A DNA stretch of 64,000 nucleotides from NCBI GenBank assembly GCA_029055565.1, contig JAIDCZ010000014.1, forward strand, positions 1 through 64,000, read 5' to 3'. The notes under the pieces are model-generated. The model was not told where the DNA came from, did no database searches, and was given only the letters and a program-made list of their open reading frames with translations. This DNA comes from Clostridiales bacterium (lineage in GTDB: Bacteria > Bacillota > Clostridia > Christensenellales > Pumilibacteraceae). The translations under genes were made by a program, and so were the position numbers. Positions 34,679-44,271 of the stretch are shown piece by piece; positions within the stretch are counted from its first letter, which is position 1, and every line of letters starts with the position of its first letter.

Positions 34679-35362
34679 CTATAGGTCTGCCAAGGCGTGG
34701 TATTCCGCTCGGCCGAGCGATATTTCCAGATTGCCGTTGCGTACGCGCAGATCGTCGATAAACGCTTTTTCTTGCGCGGGGTCCTTTAGCGTAAGGTTGT
34801 ACGTAAGGCGGAACACGCTGCCGAGGTCGGCGCTTTTGGCTTGTATAAGCTCGTGGTTTACGGTGTACTTATTGAACAGCTCGTCAAACACCGTGGTGTA
34901 GTCAAGGTCCTCGGGGATCGTTATGCGTAAGGTTTTCTCTTTGGCGTTAGGCTTTCTTTCCCACAGCCTAAAGTGTGTGCACAGCATAAGGCATGCGCCC
35001 GCCACTACCGAGAATATCGCGCCGTAGGCGAGGTAGCCCATGCCGTAGGCGAGGCCGGCGACCATGGCGACGAATATTATGCATATCTCCTTGGCCGTGC
35101 CTTGCGCCGAGCGGAAGCGCACCAGCGTGAACGCGCCCGCTACCGTTATGCCCGCGCCGATGTTGCCGTTGATAAGTATTATTATCGTGGCGACGGCGGC
35201 GGGGAGCAGAGCCGTGGTTATAAAAAAGCTTTTGGACGAGCGCGAGCGGTAGTAGGTCATAAACGCCAGCATTACGCCGGTCGCTATCGCAACGCCAAGA
35301 CACAAAAAGAAGGTGCCGGCGTCCAGCTTGTCGGTTAGTACCGTGTCGAAAAATTTATCCAA
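34679..35362 (-). CDS. DUF4956 membrane protein
   Basis: 227 residues. Three or four transmembrane helices fill residues 18-140, including the conserved IIILINGNIGAGITVAGAF and TLVRFRSAQGTAKEI segments that define DUF4956. A soluble domain of about 80 residues follows. Genes of this family commonly sit next to a VTC-type polyphosphate polymerase gene, as here, where the two genes overlap by 8 bp, suggesting a shared complex. Function is not established. Confidence 0.85.
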   Translation of the reverse strand: MDKFFDTVLTDKLDAGTFFLCLGVAIATGVMLAFMTYYRSRSSKSFFITTALLPAAVATIIILINGNIGAGITVAGAFTLVRFRSAQGTAKEICIIFVAMVAGLAYGMGYLAYGAIFSVVAGACLMLCTHFRLWERKPNAKEKTLRITIPEDLDYTTVFDELFNKYTVNHELIQAKSADLGSVFRLTYNLTLKDPAQEKAFIDDLRVRNGNLEISLGRAEYHALADL

Positions 35363-36074
35363 CTTGTTTTACCTCCGTATGTAAGTTGTCGTGTTCTATA
35401 GCGTACGCGGTGCCGTACTTGGAAAAGGACGCTTTGCGTATGCCGAGCGAGCTGACAAGTCTGCACAGCCACAGTGGTATTGACGCGCCCGCCTTAATTT
35501 CCATAAGTATTTTGCCGTCGTTGCGCACCGGCTTGCCGTCCGTGCCGCCGCATAGGTTGAGCCTATCCGTTCTGTACCGAATGTTGGTATCAAAGGTTAC
35601 GCGCAAGCCGTCGTCCTCGGCCTTGCCGAAGTACGCCGTGCGGTCGTACAACAGCAGTATTCGCGGCGCGAGCGTTTTGTACATGTCTATTGCGTACGCG
35701 ATTTCCTTGGCTATCTGGTCGGGCAGAGTGCGCACGTAGTCGAACAGTCCGCGCTCGGCTTGCGCCGCCGTCAGCTGGATTCGCCGCTTAAACACCACGC
35801 CGTCGTACTTCTTTTTCAGCTCCAAAAACACTTCGTCGTCGCCATTGGCTTGGCAATAGCTGCGCATTCGCAGTTTTTCCTTGTAGTTTGGCTTATCCAG
35901 CGAGCGTTGAGCCAGCAAATAATCGTCGGTGTCGTAGTACAGACTTTGTATTGTGGACTTGCCGTACTTGTCGGTAGCCATGCGTTTTTCTATTTCTTTT
36001 AGCACGGCAAAATACTGCTCGGCAGTGAGCAGATACTTGTATTCGTACCGTTTGAAAACGCAAATGCTCCCCAT
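35355..36074 (-). CDS. VTC domain polyphosphate polymerase-like protein
   Basis: 239 residues of the VTC/CYTH-like tunnel fold. The pattern of basic residues expected for phosphate binding is visible: FKRYEYKYLL at the N-terminus, KEKLRMRSY, ELKKKYDGVVFKRR in the middle, and a Glu-rich EIKAG near the C-terminus for metal binding. In yeast Vtc4 this domain makes polyphosphate from ATP; bacterial homologues are annotated by similarity only. No SPX domain is present. I choose ATG 36074 with AGAGGA upstream, trimming ten residues. Confidence 0.82.
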   Translation of the reverse strand: MGSICVFKRYEYKYLLTAEQYFAVLKEIEKRMATDKYGKSTIQSLYYDTDDYLLAQRSLDKPNYKEKLRMRSYCQANGDDEVFLELKKKYDGVVFKRRIQLTAAQAERGLFDYVRTLPDQIAKEIAYAIDMYKTLAPRILLLYDRTAYFGKAEDDGLRVTFDTNIRYRTDRLNLCGGTDGKPVRNDGKILMEIKAGASIPLWLCRLVSSLGIRKASFSKYGTAYAIEHDNLHTEVKQVG

Positions 36075-36185
36075 CAAAATCCTCTGCGCGTTAGTGTTCG
36101 ACAATCAGTTTAGCACAGTTTTGCGCGAAAATCAAGGGCCTTGCAACAAATTTTGCCGTGGCGTGGCGTAATCGCGCAGTATTGC

Positions 36186-36215
36186 TTGACAACTTTTGCG
36201 TGGTTGGAATATAAT
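36186..36215 (+). promoter_or_regulatory. Sigma-A promoter of glnN
   Basis: TTGACA (36186-36191), an 18-nt spacer, TATAAT (36210-36215). Transcription should begin near 36222, giving a 113-nt leader. Confidence 0.85.
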
Positions 36216-36221
36216 GTTTTT

Positions 36222-36319
36222 AGCACGAGGACGTCATACGCGTATGGCGTCCTTGTGCTTATGGAACTGCTGAATAAGTTCGTGCGGCAATCTTGCCACG
36301 TCACTTAATCGGCAGTTCC
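36222..36319 (+). promoter_or_regulatory. Structured 5' leader of glnN
   Basis: Two strong hairpins fill the leader. The first (36222-36259) pairs AGCACGAGGACGTCATA with TATGGCGTCCTTGTGCT, two wobble pairs, loop CGCG. The second (36263-36319) is closed by GGAACTGC/GCAGTTCC and continues inward (GAATAAGT/ACTTAATC with one mismatch, GGCA/TGCC at the tip). GGAGG follows at 36325. No U tract lies behind either hairpin, so this is not a plain attenuator. I recognise no riboswitch class. Confidence 0.55.
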
Positions 36320-36334
36320 TTGACGGAGGTTTTT

Positions 36335-38422
36335 ATGATTGACGTATCCGAATTGTTTGGATCTATGGTTTTTAACGAACGCGTAATGCGCGAGCGGCTG
36401 GCTAAGGATGTGTTTAAGGCCTTGCAAAAAACCATTAGGACGGGCAAACCCATATCGTCAGACGTCGCCGACGAGGTGGCTACCGCAATGAAGGACTGGG
36501 CTATAGAAAAGGGCGCTACCCACTACACGCACTGGTTCCAGCCAATGACCGGCGTTACTGCGGAAAAGCACGACAGCTTTATCCAGCCGGTAGACGGCGG
36601 CGCGGTGATTATGAAGTTTTCCGGCAAACAACTGATAAAGGGCGAGCCGGACGCGTCCAGCTTTCCGTCGGGCGGACTGCGCTCCACCTTCGAGGCGCGC
36701 GGGTACACGGCGTGGGACCCCACGAGCTACGCGTTCGTCAAGGACAGCGTGCTGTATATTCCCACTGCGTTCATCAGTTATTCCGGCCAAGTACTCGACA
36801 AAAAAACGCCGTTGTTGCGGTCTATGGACGCGTTGAGCAAGGCGGCAAAGCGCGTGCTTAAGCTGTTTGGCAAAACGCCGGACAGCGTAACTCCGTCGGT
36901 CGGCCCCGAGCAAGAATACTTTTTGATCCCGCGCGAGCTGTACAAAAAACGGCCCGATCTTATTATAACCGGCCGCACTCTGTTCGGCGCCAAGCCGCCC
37001 AAGGGTCAAGAGCTGGACGACCATTACTTCGGCAGTATTAAGACGCGCGTGCTTAGGTATATGGAGGATTTGGATACAGAGCTGTGGAAGCTGGGCGTAA
37101 ACGCCAAAACCCGCCACAACGAGGTGGCGCCCGCACAGCACGAGCTGGCGCCCATATATTCCACCGTCAATATTGCGACCGACCATAACCAGCTGACTAT
37201 GGCTATTATGAAGCAAGTCGCGGAAAAACACGACCTCGTTTGCCTTTTGCACGAAAAGCCGTTTGCGGGCGTAAACGGATCGGGCAAGCACAACAACTGG
37301 TCCATATCCACCGGCGACGGCGAAAACCTTTTGGAGCCGGGCAAGGACCTAAAAAACAACTTGCAATTTATGGTGTTTTTGACCGCGGTTATCAAGGCCG
37401 TAGACGAGCACCAAGACCTATTGCGGCTGTCCGTCGCGTCGGCGGGCAACGATCACCGCTTGGGCGCTAACGAGGCGCCGCCCGCAATAATTTCCATGTT
37501 CTTGGGCGATGAGATAACCGACCTATTGGAAACGCTCGCGTCGGGCAAGGAGTACAGCAACCGCGTTGGCAATAGGCTAAGCACCGGCGTGCAGTCTGTG
37601 CCGGAGATATACGAGGATACGACCGACCGCAACCGCACTTCGCCGTTTGCGTTTACCGGCAACAAGTTCGAGTTCCGCTCGCTGGGCAGTGCGCTCAATA
37701 TAGCTTGCCCCAACATAATGATAAACGCCGCGGTGGCCGACGTGCTTAACGGCTTTGCCGACGAGCTGGAAAAGGCTAAGCCCGCCGAATTTAAGGCGGC
37801 GGCGTTGGCTCTGATTAAGCGCGAGTATATAGCGCACAAACGGATAGTGTTCAACGGCGACAACTACTCCGACGCGTGGGTGGAGGAGGCGAAAAGCCGC
37901 GGACTGTTGAACCTTAAAAGCACGCCCGAGGCGCTGTCGTACTACGACCTTCCCAAAAACGTCGAGCTGTTTGACAGACTTAAAATCTACACCGACGAGG
38001 AAGTGCATGCGCGTAAAGACATTCTGCTGGAAAATTACTGCAAGGTGATAAACATAGAAGCGGGCACTATGTCCGAGCTGGTGCTTAAGCAAATACTGCC
38101 CGCCGCCGTCAAGTTTTCCACCATGCTTGCGGATAATATAACCAAGCTTACCGCGCTCCACGCCGAAGCGACTATGCAGACCCAAATGCTGACCACGGTG
38201 TGCGAGCTGATACAAAACGCGTACGCCGCCGTGCAACGGCTTGCCGACGCTCAAGCCGCTGTCAAGGCCGCGGTAGGGCTTCAAGCCGAGGCTGATATAA
38301 GCTACGCCCAAGTAGTGGCGGTTATGCAGGAGCTTAGGGAATACTGCGATCGGCTTGAAACTATCACTCCCAAAGACCTTTGGCCGTTCCCGTCGTATTC
38401 GGACTTGTTGCTGTATATATAA
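36335..38422 (+). CDS. glnN: Glutamine synthetase type III
   Basis: Makes glutamine from glutamate, ammonia and ATP. At 695 residues it is the large GSIII form, found in Bacteroidota, cyanobacteria and many Clostridia. Visible motifs are the ATP/metal segments GPEQEYFLI, the family's [10 protein letters not shown], the ammonia-site NEAPPAIIS with the DHRLGA before it, and the long C-terminal helical extension typical of type III. I start at 36335 because GGAGG lies 5 nt upstream; the longer frame begins inside the second leader hairpin. No glnB or gltB genes are near. Confidence 0.95.
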   Translation: MIDVSELFGSMVFNERVMRERLAKDVFKALQKTIRTGKPISSDVADEVATAMKDWAIEKGATHYTHWFQPMTGVTAEKHDSFIQPVDGGAVIMKFSGKQLIKGEPDASSFPSGGLRSTFEARGYTAWDPTSYAFVKDSVLYIPTAFISYSGQVLDKKTPLLRSMDALSKAAKRVLKLFGKTPDSVTPSVGPEQEYFLIPRELYKKRPDLIITGRTLFGAKPPKGQELDDHYFGSIKTRVLRYMEDLDTELWKLGVNAKTRHNEVAPAQHELAPIYSTVNIATDHNQLTMAIMKQVAEKHDLVCLLHEKPFAGVNGSGKHNNWSISTGDGENLLEPGKDLKNNLQFMVFLTAVIKAVDEHQDLLRLSVASAGNDHRLGANEAPPAIISMFLGDEITDLLETLASGKEYSNRVGNRLSTGVQSVPEIYEDTTDRNRTSPFAFTGNKFEFRSLGSALNIACPNIMINAAVADVLNGFADELEKAKPAEFKAAALALIKREYIAHKRIVFNGDNYSDAWVEEAKSRGLLNLKSTPEALSYYDLPKNVELFDRLKIYTDEEVHARKDILLENYCKVINIEAGTMSELVLKQILPAAVKFSTMLADNITKLTALHAEATMQTQMLTTVCELIQNAYAAVQRLADAQAAVKAAVGLQAEADISYAQVVAVMQELREYCDRLETITPKDLWPFPSYSDLLLYI

Positions 38423-38426
38423 TAAT

Positions 38427-38576
38427 CAATTCGGAATTCGGAATTAGGAATTCGGAATTGTGGCCGCTTACGCGGCATTAAGGTTGAGATTCCTCACTGC
38501 GTTCGGAATGACAAAAGAAAATTAACTTTTTTGTCATTTCGAGCAACGCGAAGAATCTCAACCTTTTTATTTTGCA
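38427..38576. repeat. GAATT repeats and A-family palindrome after glnN
   Basis: GGAATTCGGAATTAGG-type repeats (38430-38460) are followed by a full A-family palindrome (38481-38570) with arms AAGGTTGAGATTCCTCACTG and GAATCTCAACC plus T5, and a centre of GGAATGACAAAA / TTTTGTCATTTCGAG. Confidence 0.85.
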
Positions 38577-38589
38577 TAGCTCGTTTTCT

Positions 38590-38618
38590 TTACAAACCAC
38601 AACAAAAAGTGTATAATT
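38590..38618 (+). promoter_or_regulatory. Promoter of the ABC/FtsX fusion gene
   Basis: TTTACA, a 17-nt spacer and TATAAT just before 38620. ATG 38656 follows with GAGG 6-7 nt upstream. Confidence 0.7.
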
Positions 38619-38655
38619 ATACCACACCGTTGAATATACCGATATGAGGTTTTTT

Positions 38656-41391
38656 ATGTTAGAGCTTAGAAACATTACCAAGGATTACAAGGTGGCCGAC
38701 GACAAGGTTCACGCGCTTAAGGGCGTGTCGTTGACCTTCCGCGAAAGCGAGTTCGTATCCATACTCGGCCCGTCGGGTTGTGGCAAGACCACTATGCTTA
38801 ACATTATAGGCGGACTCGATCATTACACCTCGGGCGATTTGCAAATCGACGGCGTTAGCACCGAAAACTATAACGACCGCGACTGGGACACCTACCGCAA
38901 TCACCGCATAGGCTTCGTATTCCAGTCGTACAACCTTATACCGCACCAGACCATTCAAGCCAACGTCGAGCTGGCGCTTAATATATCGGGCGTGGAAAAG
39001 TCCGAACGCGTGCGCCGTGCGCGCGAAGCGTTGGACAAAGTAGGGCTTGCCGGTCTGTACAACAAAAAGCCCAATCAGCTTTCCGGCGGGCAAATGCAAC
39101 GCGTGGCTATTGCGCGCGCTCTCGTGAACGAACCGGAAATTTTGCTTGCCGACGAGCCGACCGGCGCACTGGACAGCGAAACGTCCGTGCAGATTATGGA
39201 CCTTATCCAAGAGATTGCTACGCACTGCTTGGTAATTATGGTAACGCACAATCCCGAGCTTGCCGAAAAGTATTCCACGCGTATTATCCGTTTGCTGGAC
39301 GGCGAGGTCCAGTCGGACTCAAATCCGTACGTGCCGACCGAAAACTCCGAGCAAACTGAAAACGCGAATAGTGCCGAACACGTAGAACAAGCCGAGGACG
39401 CAGATTTAGGCGATAGCAAGGGCGGCAAAAAGCCGCGCGCCAAAAAGTCGCGTTTATCGCTATGGAGCGCGTTTATGCTTTCGGCAAAGAACTTGCTTTC
39501 CAAGCTGAAGCGCACCATACTGGTATGCTTTGCCGGCTCCATAGGCATAATAGGCGTTGCCACCGTGCTTGCCGTATCGAGCGGCGTTCAAGACTACATA
39601 GAGAACATGCAAGACGATATGCTGTCCGGCAACCCCGTGACGATAAGCACGTCGTCCTTCGATTTCGGCTCGATTATGAAGAGCATGAGCGGGGTGGACG
39701 CGGGCAGCGCGTTGCATCAATCCGCAAAAAACGGTTACGTCAACGTCGATCAAATGATACAGTTTTTGGCCGATCGCGGCAAGGATATGGAAAGCGCCAT
39801 GATCAGCAATAACATAACCGAGGAATACGTTGCGTACGTTAAGGCTATGCCCAAAAAGTACTACGCGGATATTACTACCGATTTCGGCATAAACCTTTCC
39901 AACAATCTTTACACCGACTTCGAGCTGGAGGGCTTGGGTAAAACGAGAATGTCGCTTACCGCGGCGCTCGATATGTACACCGTGCTTCTTAGCAAAACCA
40001 AGTTTGCGCAATACTCGTCGTACATTGCCATGGTTACCGAAAGCTTTAAGCAAGCGCCGAGCAACGTCGACTTTATTCTGTCGCAGTACGAGTACGTGTC
40101 CAACCCCAAAACGAGCAAGGTGGCTACGGCGGCCGACGAGATTATGATAGTAGTCGACGACGACGTATCGCTTACCGATCTACTGCTTGCGCAGTTCGGC
40201 TACTTTTCGCAAGACGAGTTTTTGAACCTTGCGTACAAGGCCGTGGACGACGAGGGCTACAACGAGGCGCTGTGGAAGGATAAGTTCACGTACGACGAGC
40301 TTTTGGGCAAGGAATTCGTGTGGTATCCCAACGACACCGTGTTCACGCCGGTAGAGGTGGCCGAGCTTGCAAAGACCAATCCGTTTACCTACAACGCGGT
40401 TGCGGACGGAAGCTGGACTACCGGTATCAAGCTTAAGATAACCGCCATACTCAAGCCTAAGGAGAACGTTTCCTACGGCAGTCTTACACGCGGCTTCTTT
40501 TACACGAGCGCGCTTACCGACAAGATTTTGGCGGACGGCGCTAACTCGCAGATAGTAAAGTACTTTAACGATACCCAATCGGATAGCATAGTCGGCATGC
40601 CGAAAAGCGCAATGTCGCCCGTTGATACCGGCGTTACCTACAGCTACGAGTATCAGCTTAACGGCGAAAAGGAAACGCGCAACGCCATACTGGGCAGTTC
40701 GTCGTCGCTTGGCGCGCTGGCGAGCATTATACCCAATCTACCGCCTATGCCCACTATGTACTCGCTGTCCAAGCAAGCCGTGGGCGGGGTAGCCACGCCG
40801 CAAAAAATATCCATATATCCCACCAACTTCGAGATTAAGGACAGCGTTTGCGCCTACCTTGACAAGTGGAACGGCGACAAGGACGTAACCGTCGACGGCA
40901 AGGTGATTGCGGCGGCGGATAGGGAGGATATAACCTATACCGACAACCTTGCTATAGTCATAGAAATGATAAGCAGCTTTATAGATATTATCACCGTCGC
41001 GCTGGTGGCGTTCACGTCGCTGTCGTTAGTCGTTTCCACCGTTATGATAGCTATAATCACTTACGTGTCCGTAATAGAGCGCATAAAGGAGATAGGCGTC
41101 ATTCGCTCGCTTGGCGGACGGAAACGCGACGTATCTGCGCTGTTCAACGCCGAAACGTTTATTATCGGCGCGGTGTCGGGCATAATCGGTATTGCGGTAA
41201 CCTATATCATTCAAGGCATACTCAACCTTATAGTCGGCAATGCGGTCGGCATATACGGCATTGCCGCACTGCCCATACCGACGGCGCTTATTATGATTGC
41301 ACTGTCCATAGTGCTCACGCTTATTTCCGGTCTTATACCCGCAAGGCTTGCGGCTAAAAAAGACCCCGTAGTGGCGCTTAGAAGTGAATAA
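38656..41391 (+). CDS. MacB-type ABC transporter, ATPase fused to FtsX-like permease
   Basis: 911 residues. Residues 1-225 form an ATPase of the LolD/MacB class: Walker A GPSGCGKTT, signature LSGGQMQR, Walker B ILLADEPTGAL. A disordered Glu/Lys-rich linker (about 230-275) leads to a first transmembrane helix near 290, an extracytoplasmic domain of about 450 residues, and three C-terminal helices with the FtsX motif ERIKEIGVIRSLGG. Such mechanotransmission transporters export peptides or sense antimicrobials; the substrate is unknown. The ATPase-first fusion in one chain makes a homodimer likely. No two-component genes flank it. Confidence 0.88.
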   Translation: MLELRNITKDYKVADDKVHALKGVSLTFRESEFVSILGPSGCGKTTMLNIIGGLDHYTSGDLQIDGVSTENYNDRDWDTYRNHRIGFVFQSYNLIPHQTIQANVELALNISGVEKSERVRRAREALDKVGLAGLYNKKPNQLSGGQMQRVAIARALVNEPEILLADEPTGALDSETSVQIMDLIQEIATHCLVIMVTHNPELAEKYSTRIIRLLDGEVQSDSNPYVPTENSEQTENANSAEHVEQAEDADLGDSKGGKKPRAKKSRLSLWSAFMLSAKNLLSKLKRTILVCFAGSIGIIGVATVLAVSSGVQDYIENMQDDMLSGNPVTISTSSFDFGSIMKSMSGVDAGSALHQSAKNGYVNVDQMIQFLADRGKDMESAMISNNITEEYVAYVKAMPKKYYADITTDFGINLSNNLYTDFELEGLGKTRMSLTAALDMYTVLLSKTKFAQYSSYIAMVTESFKQAPSNVDFILSQYEYVSNPKTSKVATAADEIMIVVDDDVSLTDLLLAQFGYFSQDEFLNLAYKAVDDEGYNEALWKDKFTYDELLGKEFVWYPNDTVFTPVEVAELAKTNPFTYNAVADGSWTTGIKLKITAILKPKENVSYGSLTRGFFYTSALTDKILADGANSQIVKYFNDTQSDSIVGMPKSAMSPVDTGVTYSYEYQLNGEKETRNAILGSSSSLGALASIIPNLPPMPTMYSLSKQAVGGVATPQKISIYPTNFEIKDSVCAYLDKWNGDKDVTVDGKVIAAADREDITYTDNLAIVIEMISSFIDIITVALVAFTSLSLVVSTVMIAIITYVSVIERIKEIGVIRSLGGRKRDVSALFNAETFIIGAVSGIIGIAVTYIIQGILNLIVGNAVGIYGIAALPIPTALIMIALSIVLTLISGLIPARLAAKKDPVVALRSE

Positions 41392-41520
41392 GTAATAGTG
41401 AATAGTGAATAATGTCGGACTGCGCTTCGCGCCCTTATTTAATAAAAATTTTTTCCTACATTCTTATCTATTCAATCTTATCTCTTATCTATTCTATTAG
41501 GCGCTTGCGCCGCTCGATAA
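41383..41520. repeat. Intergenic repeat family C, copy 3
   Basis: Shows GTGAATAGTGAATAATG, GTCGGAC, a GC hairpin (TGCGCTTCGCGC), TTATTTAATAAAAATT, then TCTTATCTCTTATCTATTC and TATTAGGCGCTTGCGCC. It starts at the stop of the ABC/FtsX gene and ends just before the metG ribosome-binding site. Confidence 0.75.
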
Positions 41521-41545
41521 TTCGGAATTAAAAGAGGATTAAATC

Positions 41546-43507
41546 ATGGCAAAGACAAAGAAAAAAACGTTTTATATTACTACGCCCATATATTACGCGA
41601 GCGGGAGCTTGCACATAGGGCATTGCTATACCACCGTTGCAAGCGACGCCATAGCGCGGTTCAAGCGCATGGACGGCTACGACGTTTACTACCTTACCGG
41701 CACCGACGAGCATGGGCAAAAGGTGCAAAAGGCGGCGGAGGAGCGCGGGCTGTCACCGCAAGCGTTTGTGGACGGACTTGCCGACAAGATTAAAAAGCTG
41801 TGGGAGCTTATGGATATTAGCAACGACGGCTTTATCCGCACCACCGATAAGGCGCACGAAAAGGCTGTTGCCGATATGTTTACCCGCCTTTACGAAAAGG
41901 GTGATATATACAAGTCGGAATACACCGGCAAGTACTGCGAGCCGTGCGAATCGTTTTGGACGGCGTCGCAGCTGGTGGACGGCAAGTGTCCCGACTGCGG
42001 CAGACCGGTGCGCGACGAAAAGCAGGAGTGCTACTTTTTTAGGCTTAGCAAGTACGCCGACCGCGTGCGCAAGCTGCTTACCGAAACGGACTTTTTGCAA
42101 CCCGATTCGCGCGTAAAGGAGATGGTAAACAACTTTATAGACAAGGGCCTTACCGACTTTGCGGTAACGCGCACTTCGTTCGACTGGGGCGTAAAGGTTC
42201 CATTCGATCCCAAGCACGTAATTTACGTGTGGATTGACGCGTTGCCCAACTACCTTACCGCGCTCGGCTATCTGCAAAAGGACGACAGCCTTTACAAAAA
42301 GTACTGGCCGTGCGATATTCACATGATGGCCAAGGAGATAGTGCGTTTCCATTCCATAGTGTGGCCGGCAATCCTTATGGCGTTGGACGTGCCTCTGCCC
42401 AAGCGCGTGTACGGACACGGCTGGATCATGTTCGACGGCGACAAAATGAGCAAGAGCAAGGGTAACGTCGTGGATCCGTTTATTCTTTCCGACCGCTACG
42501 GCGTGGACGCACTGCGCTACTACTTGCTGGCCTCTATGCCCTTTGGCGACGACAGTAACTACACCAACGAGCTTTTGCTGACTAGCATTAACAACAACCT
42601 CGTAAACGACCTAGGCAACCTCGTGCGCCGCACGTTTGCCATGAACCGTCAGTACTTTGACGGCAAGCTTACCCGCCCCGCAAAGGCCGACAAGCGCGAC
42701 GCGGAATATATCGCATTGGTAGACGGTCTGCTCGGCGAGGTACGTCCGCTTATGGACAAGCCCGAACTGCACCTTGCGCTTAGCAAGATATTCGGCGTGA
42801 TAGACGCGTCCAACAAGTACATCGACGCCAACAAGCCGTGGGAGCTTAACAAGGCGGGCGACATGGATAGGCTTAACGCCGTAATGTACAATCTGACCGA
42901 GGCGATACGAGTAGTAAGCGGACTGCTGTTGCCCTTCCTTACAAAGTACCCCAAACGCATATTCGACGGCCTCGGTTTGCCGGTGCCCACAGACTTCGAT
43001 ACGATGAAGTTCGGCGTGCAAGCCGAGTACGCCACGACCGAGATAGAACCGATACTTAACAGACTGGATATAAAAAAGGAGCTTAAGGAATTGGAGGAGC
43101 TTGCCGAAAAAATGAATAAGGCCGAGCAAAAGCCGACCGAAAAAACCGCGCCCGCAAAAAGCGAAACGCATAACTGTGCCGCGCCAGAGCAAATAGCGAT
43201 CGACGACTTCTTTAAAACGCAGTTGTTGGTGGGCAAGATAGAGGAATGCGAAAAGATAGAAAAAGCCAAAAAGCTGTTGAAGCTGACGGTATTTGACGGT
43301 ACACGCCGCCGCACCATAGTTTCCGGCATTGCTATGGCGTACACGCCGGAAAGCCTCGTCGGCAAAAAGGTTGCGCTGGTAGCCAACCTCAAGCCGGCCA
43401 AGCTGTGCGGCGTAACCTCCGAGGGCATGCTGTTGTGCTCGGTAGGCGAGGACGGCTTGCCGCGGCTCGTTCACCCCGACGGCGAGGCGGGAGATAAAAT
43501 ATGCTAA
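41546..43507 (+). CDS. metG: Methionyl-tRNA synthetase
   Basis: 653 residues, charges tRNA-Met. Class I landmarks: HIGHCYTT near residue 22 for the HIGH motif and KMSKSKG near 300 for KMSKS. A four-cysteine zinc knuckle (CEPC and CPDC, near 130-150) is present. The C-terminal 110 residues are the tRNA-binding dimerisation domain (LLVGKIEECEKI, then VSGIA). A charged linker rich in Lys and Ala joins them. AGAGGA precedes the ATG. No T-box leader is visible. It is the first gene of a seven-gene operon and its stop overlaps tatD by 7 bp. Confidence 0.97.
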   Translation: MAKTKKKTFYITTPIYYASGSLHIGHCYTTVASDAIARFKRMDGYDVYYLTGTDEHGQKVQKAAEERGLSPQAFVDGLADKIKKLWELMDISNDGFIRTTDKAHEKAVADMFTRLYEKGDIYKSEYTGKYCEPCESFWTASQLVDGKCPDCGRPVRDEKQECYFFRLSKYADRVRKLLTETDFLQPDSRVKEMVNNFIDKGLTDFAVTRTSFDWGVKVPFDPKHVIYVWIDALPNYLTALGYLQKDDSLYKKYWPCDIHMMAKEIVRFHSIVWPAILMALDVPLPKRVYGHGWIMFDGDKMSKSKGNVVDPFILSDRYGVDALRYYLLASMPFGDDSNYTNELLLTSINNNLVNDLGNLVRRTFAMNRQYFDGKLTRPAKADKRDAEYIALVDGLLGEVRPLMDKPELHLALSKIFGVIDASNKYIDANKPWELNKAGDMDRLNAVMYNLTEAIRVVSGLLLPFLTKYPKRIFDGLGLPVPTDFDTMKFGVQAEYATTEIEPILNRLDIKKELKELEELAEKMNKAEQKPTEKTAPAKSETHNCAAPEQIAIDDFFKTQLLVGKIEECEKIEKAKKLLKLTVFDGTRRRTIVSGIAMAYTPESLVGKKVALVANLKPAKLCGVTSEGMLLCSVGEDGLPRLVHPDGEAGDKIC

Positions 43508-44271
43508 TCGACTCGCACGCGCACATCTACGACGAGCAGTACGGCGAGGGCGGCGCGGACAAGATTATATCCGCAATGGAAGGCGACGGACTGGAGTATA
43601 TAGTGTGCGTAGGCTGTGATATGCCGTCCTCGGCAGTTTGCGTGGATATTGCAAACGCCAACCCGCGCATATACGCGACGGTAGGCGTTCACCCCTACGA
43701 CGCCGATACGGTAACCGAGGACAATATTCAAAAGCTGTACGACATGGCAATGGGCTGCGACAAGGTTGTTGCCGTAGGCGAAATCGGTCTGGACTATCAC
43801 TATCCGGACGCGGACAAAAAGCTACAGCTTGCCGCTATGCAAAAGCAGTACGATTTGGCGCGCGAGCTAAAGCTGCCCATAGTGTTTCACCAGCGCGACT
43901 CGTACGGCGACTTCGTGGAGTTTAGCAAAACGCGCGACTATCCGGACGGGGCGATACTGCACTGCTTTTCCGGCTCCAAGGAGCTTGCCGAGCAGTTTGT
44001 AAAAAAGAACTTTTACATCTCTTTTTCGGGCACCGTCACGTACAACAACGCGGTAAATATAGCGCGGGCGGCGGAGGCAGTGCCGCTCGACCGTTTGCTT
44101 GTGGAAACGGACAGTCCGTACCTTACGCCCAACCCCAAGCGCCACGGACTTAACTACCCGAAAAACGTAGCGCTCATAGCCAAACGGATTGCGGAAATTA
44201 AGGGCGTGCCGTACGATCAGATAGTAAAAATTACCACCGAAAACGCAAAGCGAATATTTGGGATTAAATAA
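43501..44271 (+). CDS. TatD family metal-dependent hydrolase (DNase)
   Basis: 256 residues. The TIM-barrel metal ligands are in place: DSHAHIYD at the N-terminus, the EIGLDYH segment near residue 97, FHQRD near 130, HCFSG near 157 and ETDSPYL near 203. TatD proteins are 3'-5' nucleases acting in DNA repair or RNA turnover. The metG-tatD order is common in Firmicutes. It overlaps metG and is followed by the radical SAM gene with a one-base overlap. Confidence 0.95.
   Translation: MLIDSHAHIYDEQYGEGGADKIISAMEGDGLEYIVCVGCDMPSSAVCVDIANANPRIYATVGVHPYDADTVTEDNIQKLYDMAMGCDKVVAVGEIGLDYHYPDADKKLQLAAMQKQYDLARELKLPIVFHQRDSYGDFVEFSKTRDYPDGAILHCFSGSKELAEQFVKKNFYISFSGTVTYNNAVNIARAAEAVPLDRLLVETDSPYLTPNPKRHGLNYPKNVALIAKRIAEIKGVPYDQIVKITTENAKRIFGIK

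Noticed and set aside
36222..36319. ANTAR-type antitermination target in the glnN leader
   Set aside because: Neither hairpin has the expected hexaloop and there is no terminator to control.
41392..41545. T-box riboswitch upstream of metG
   Set aside because: The gap is filled by a C-family repeat and shows no T-box sequence or specifier stem.
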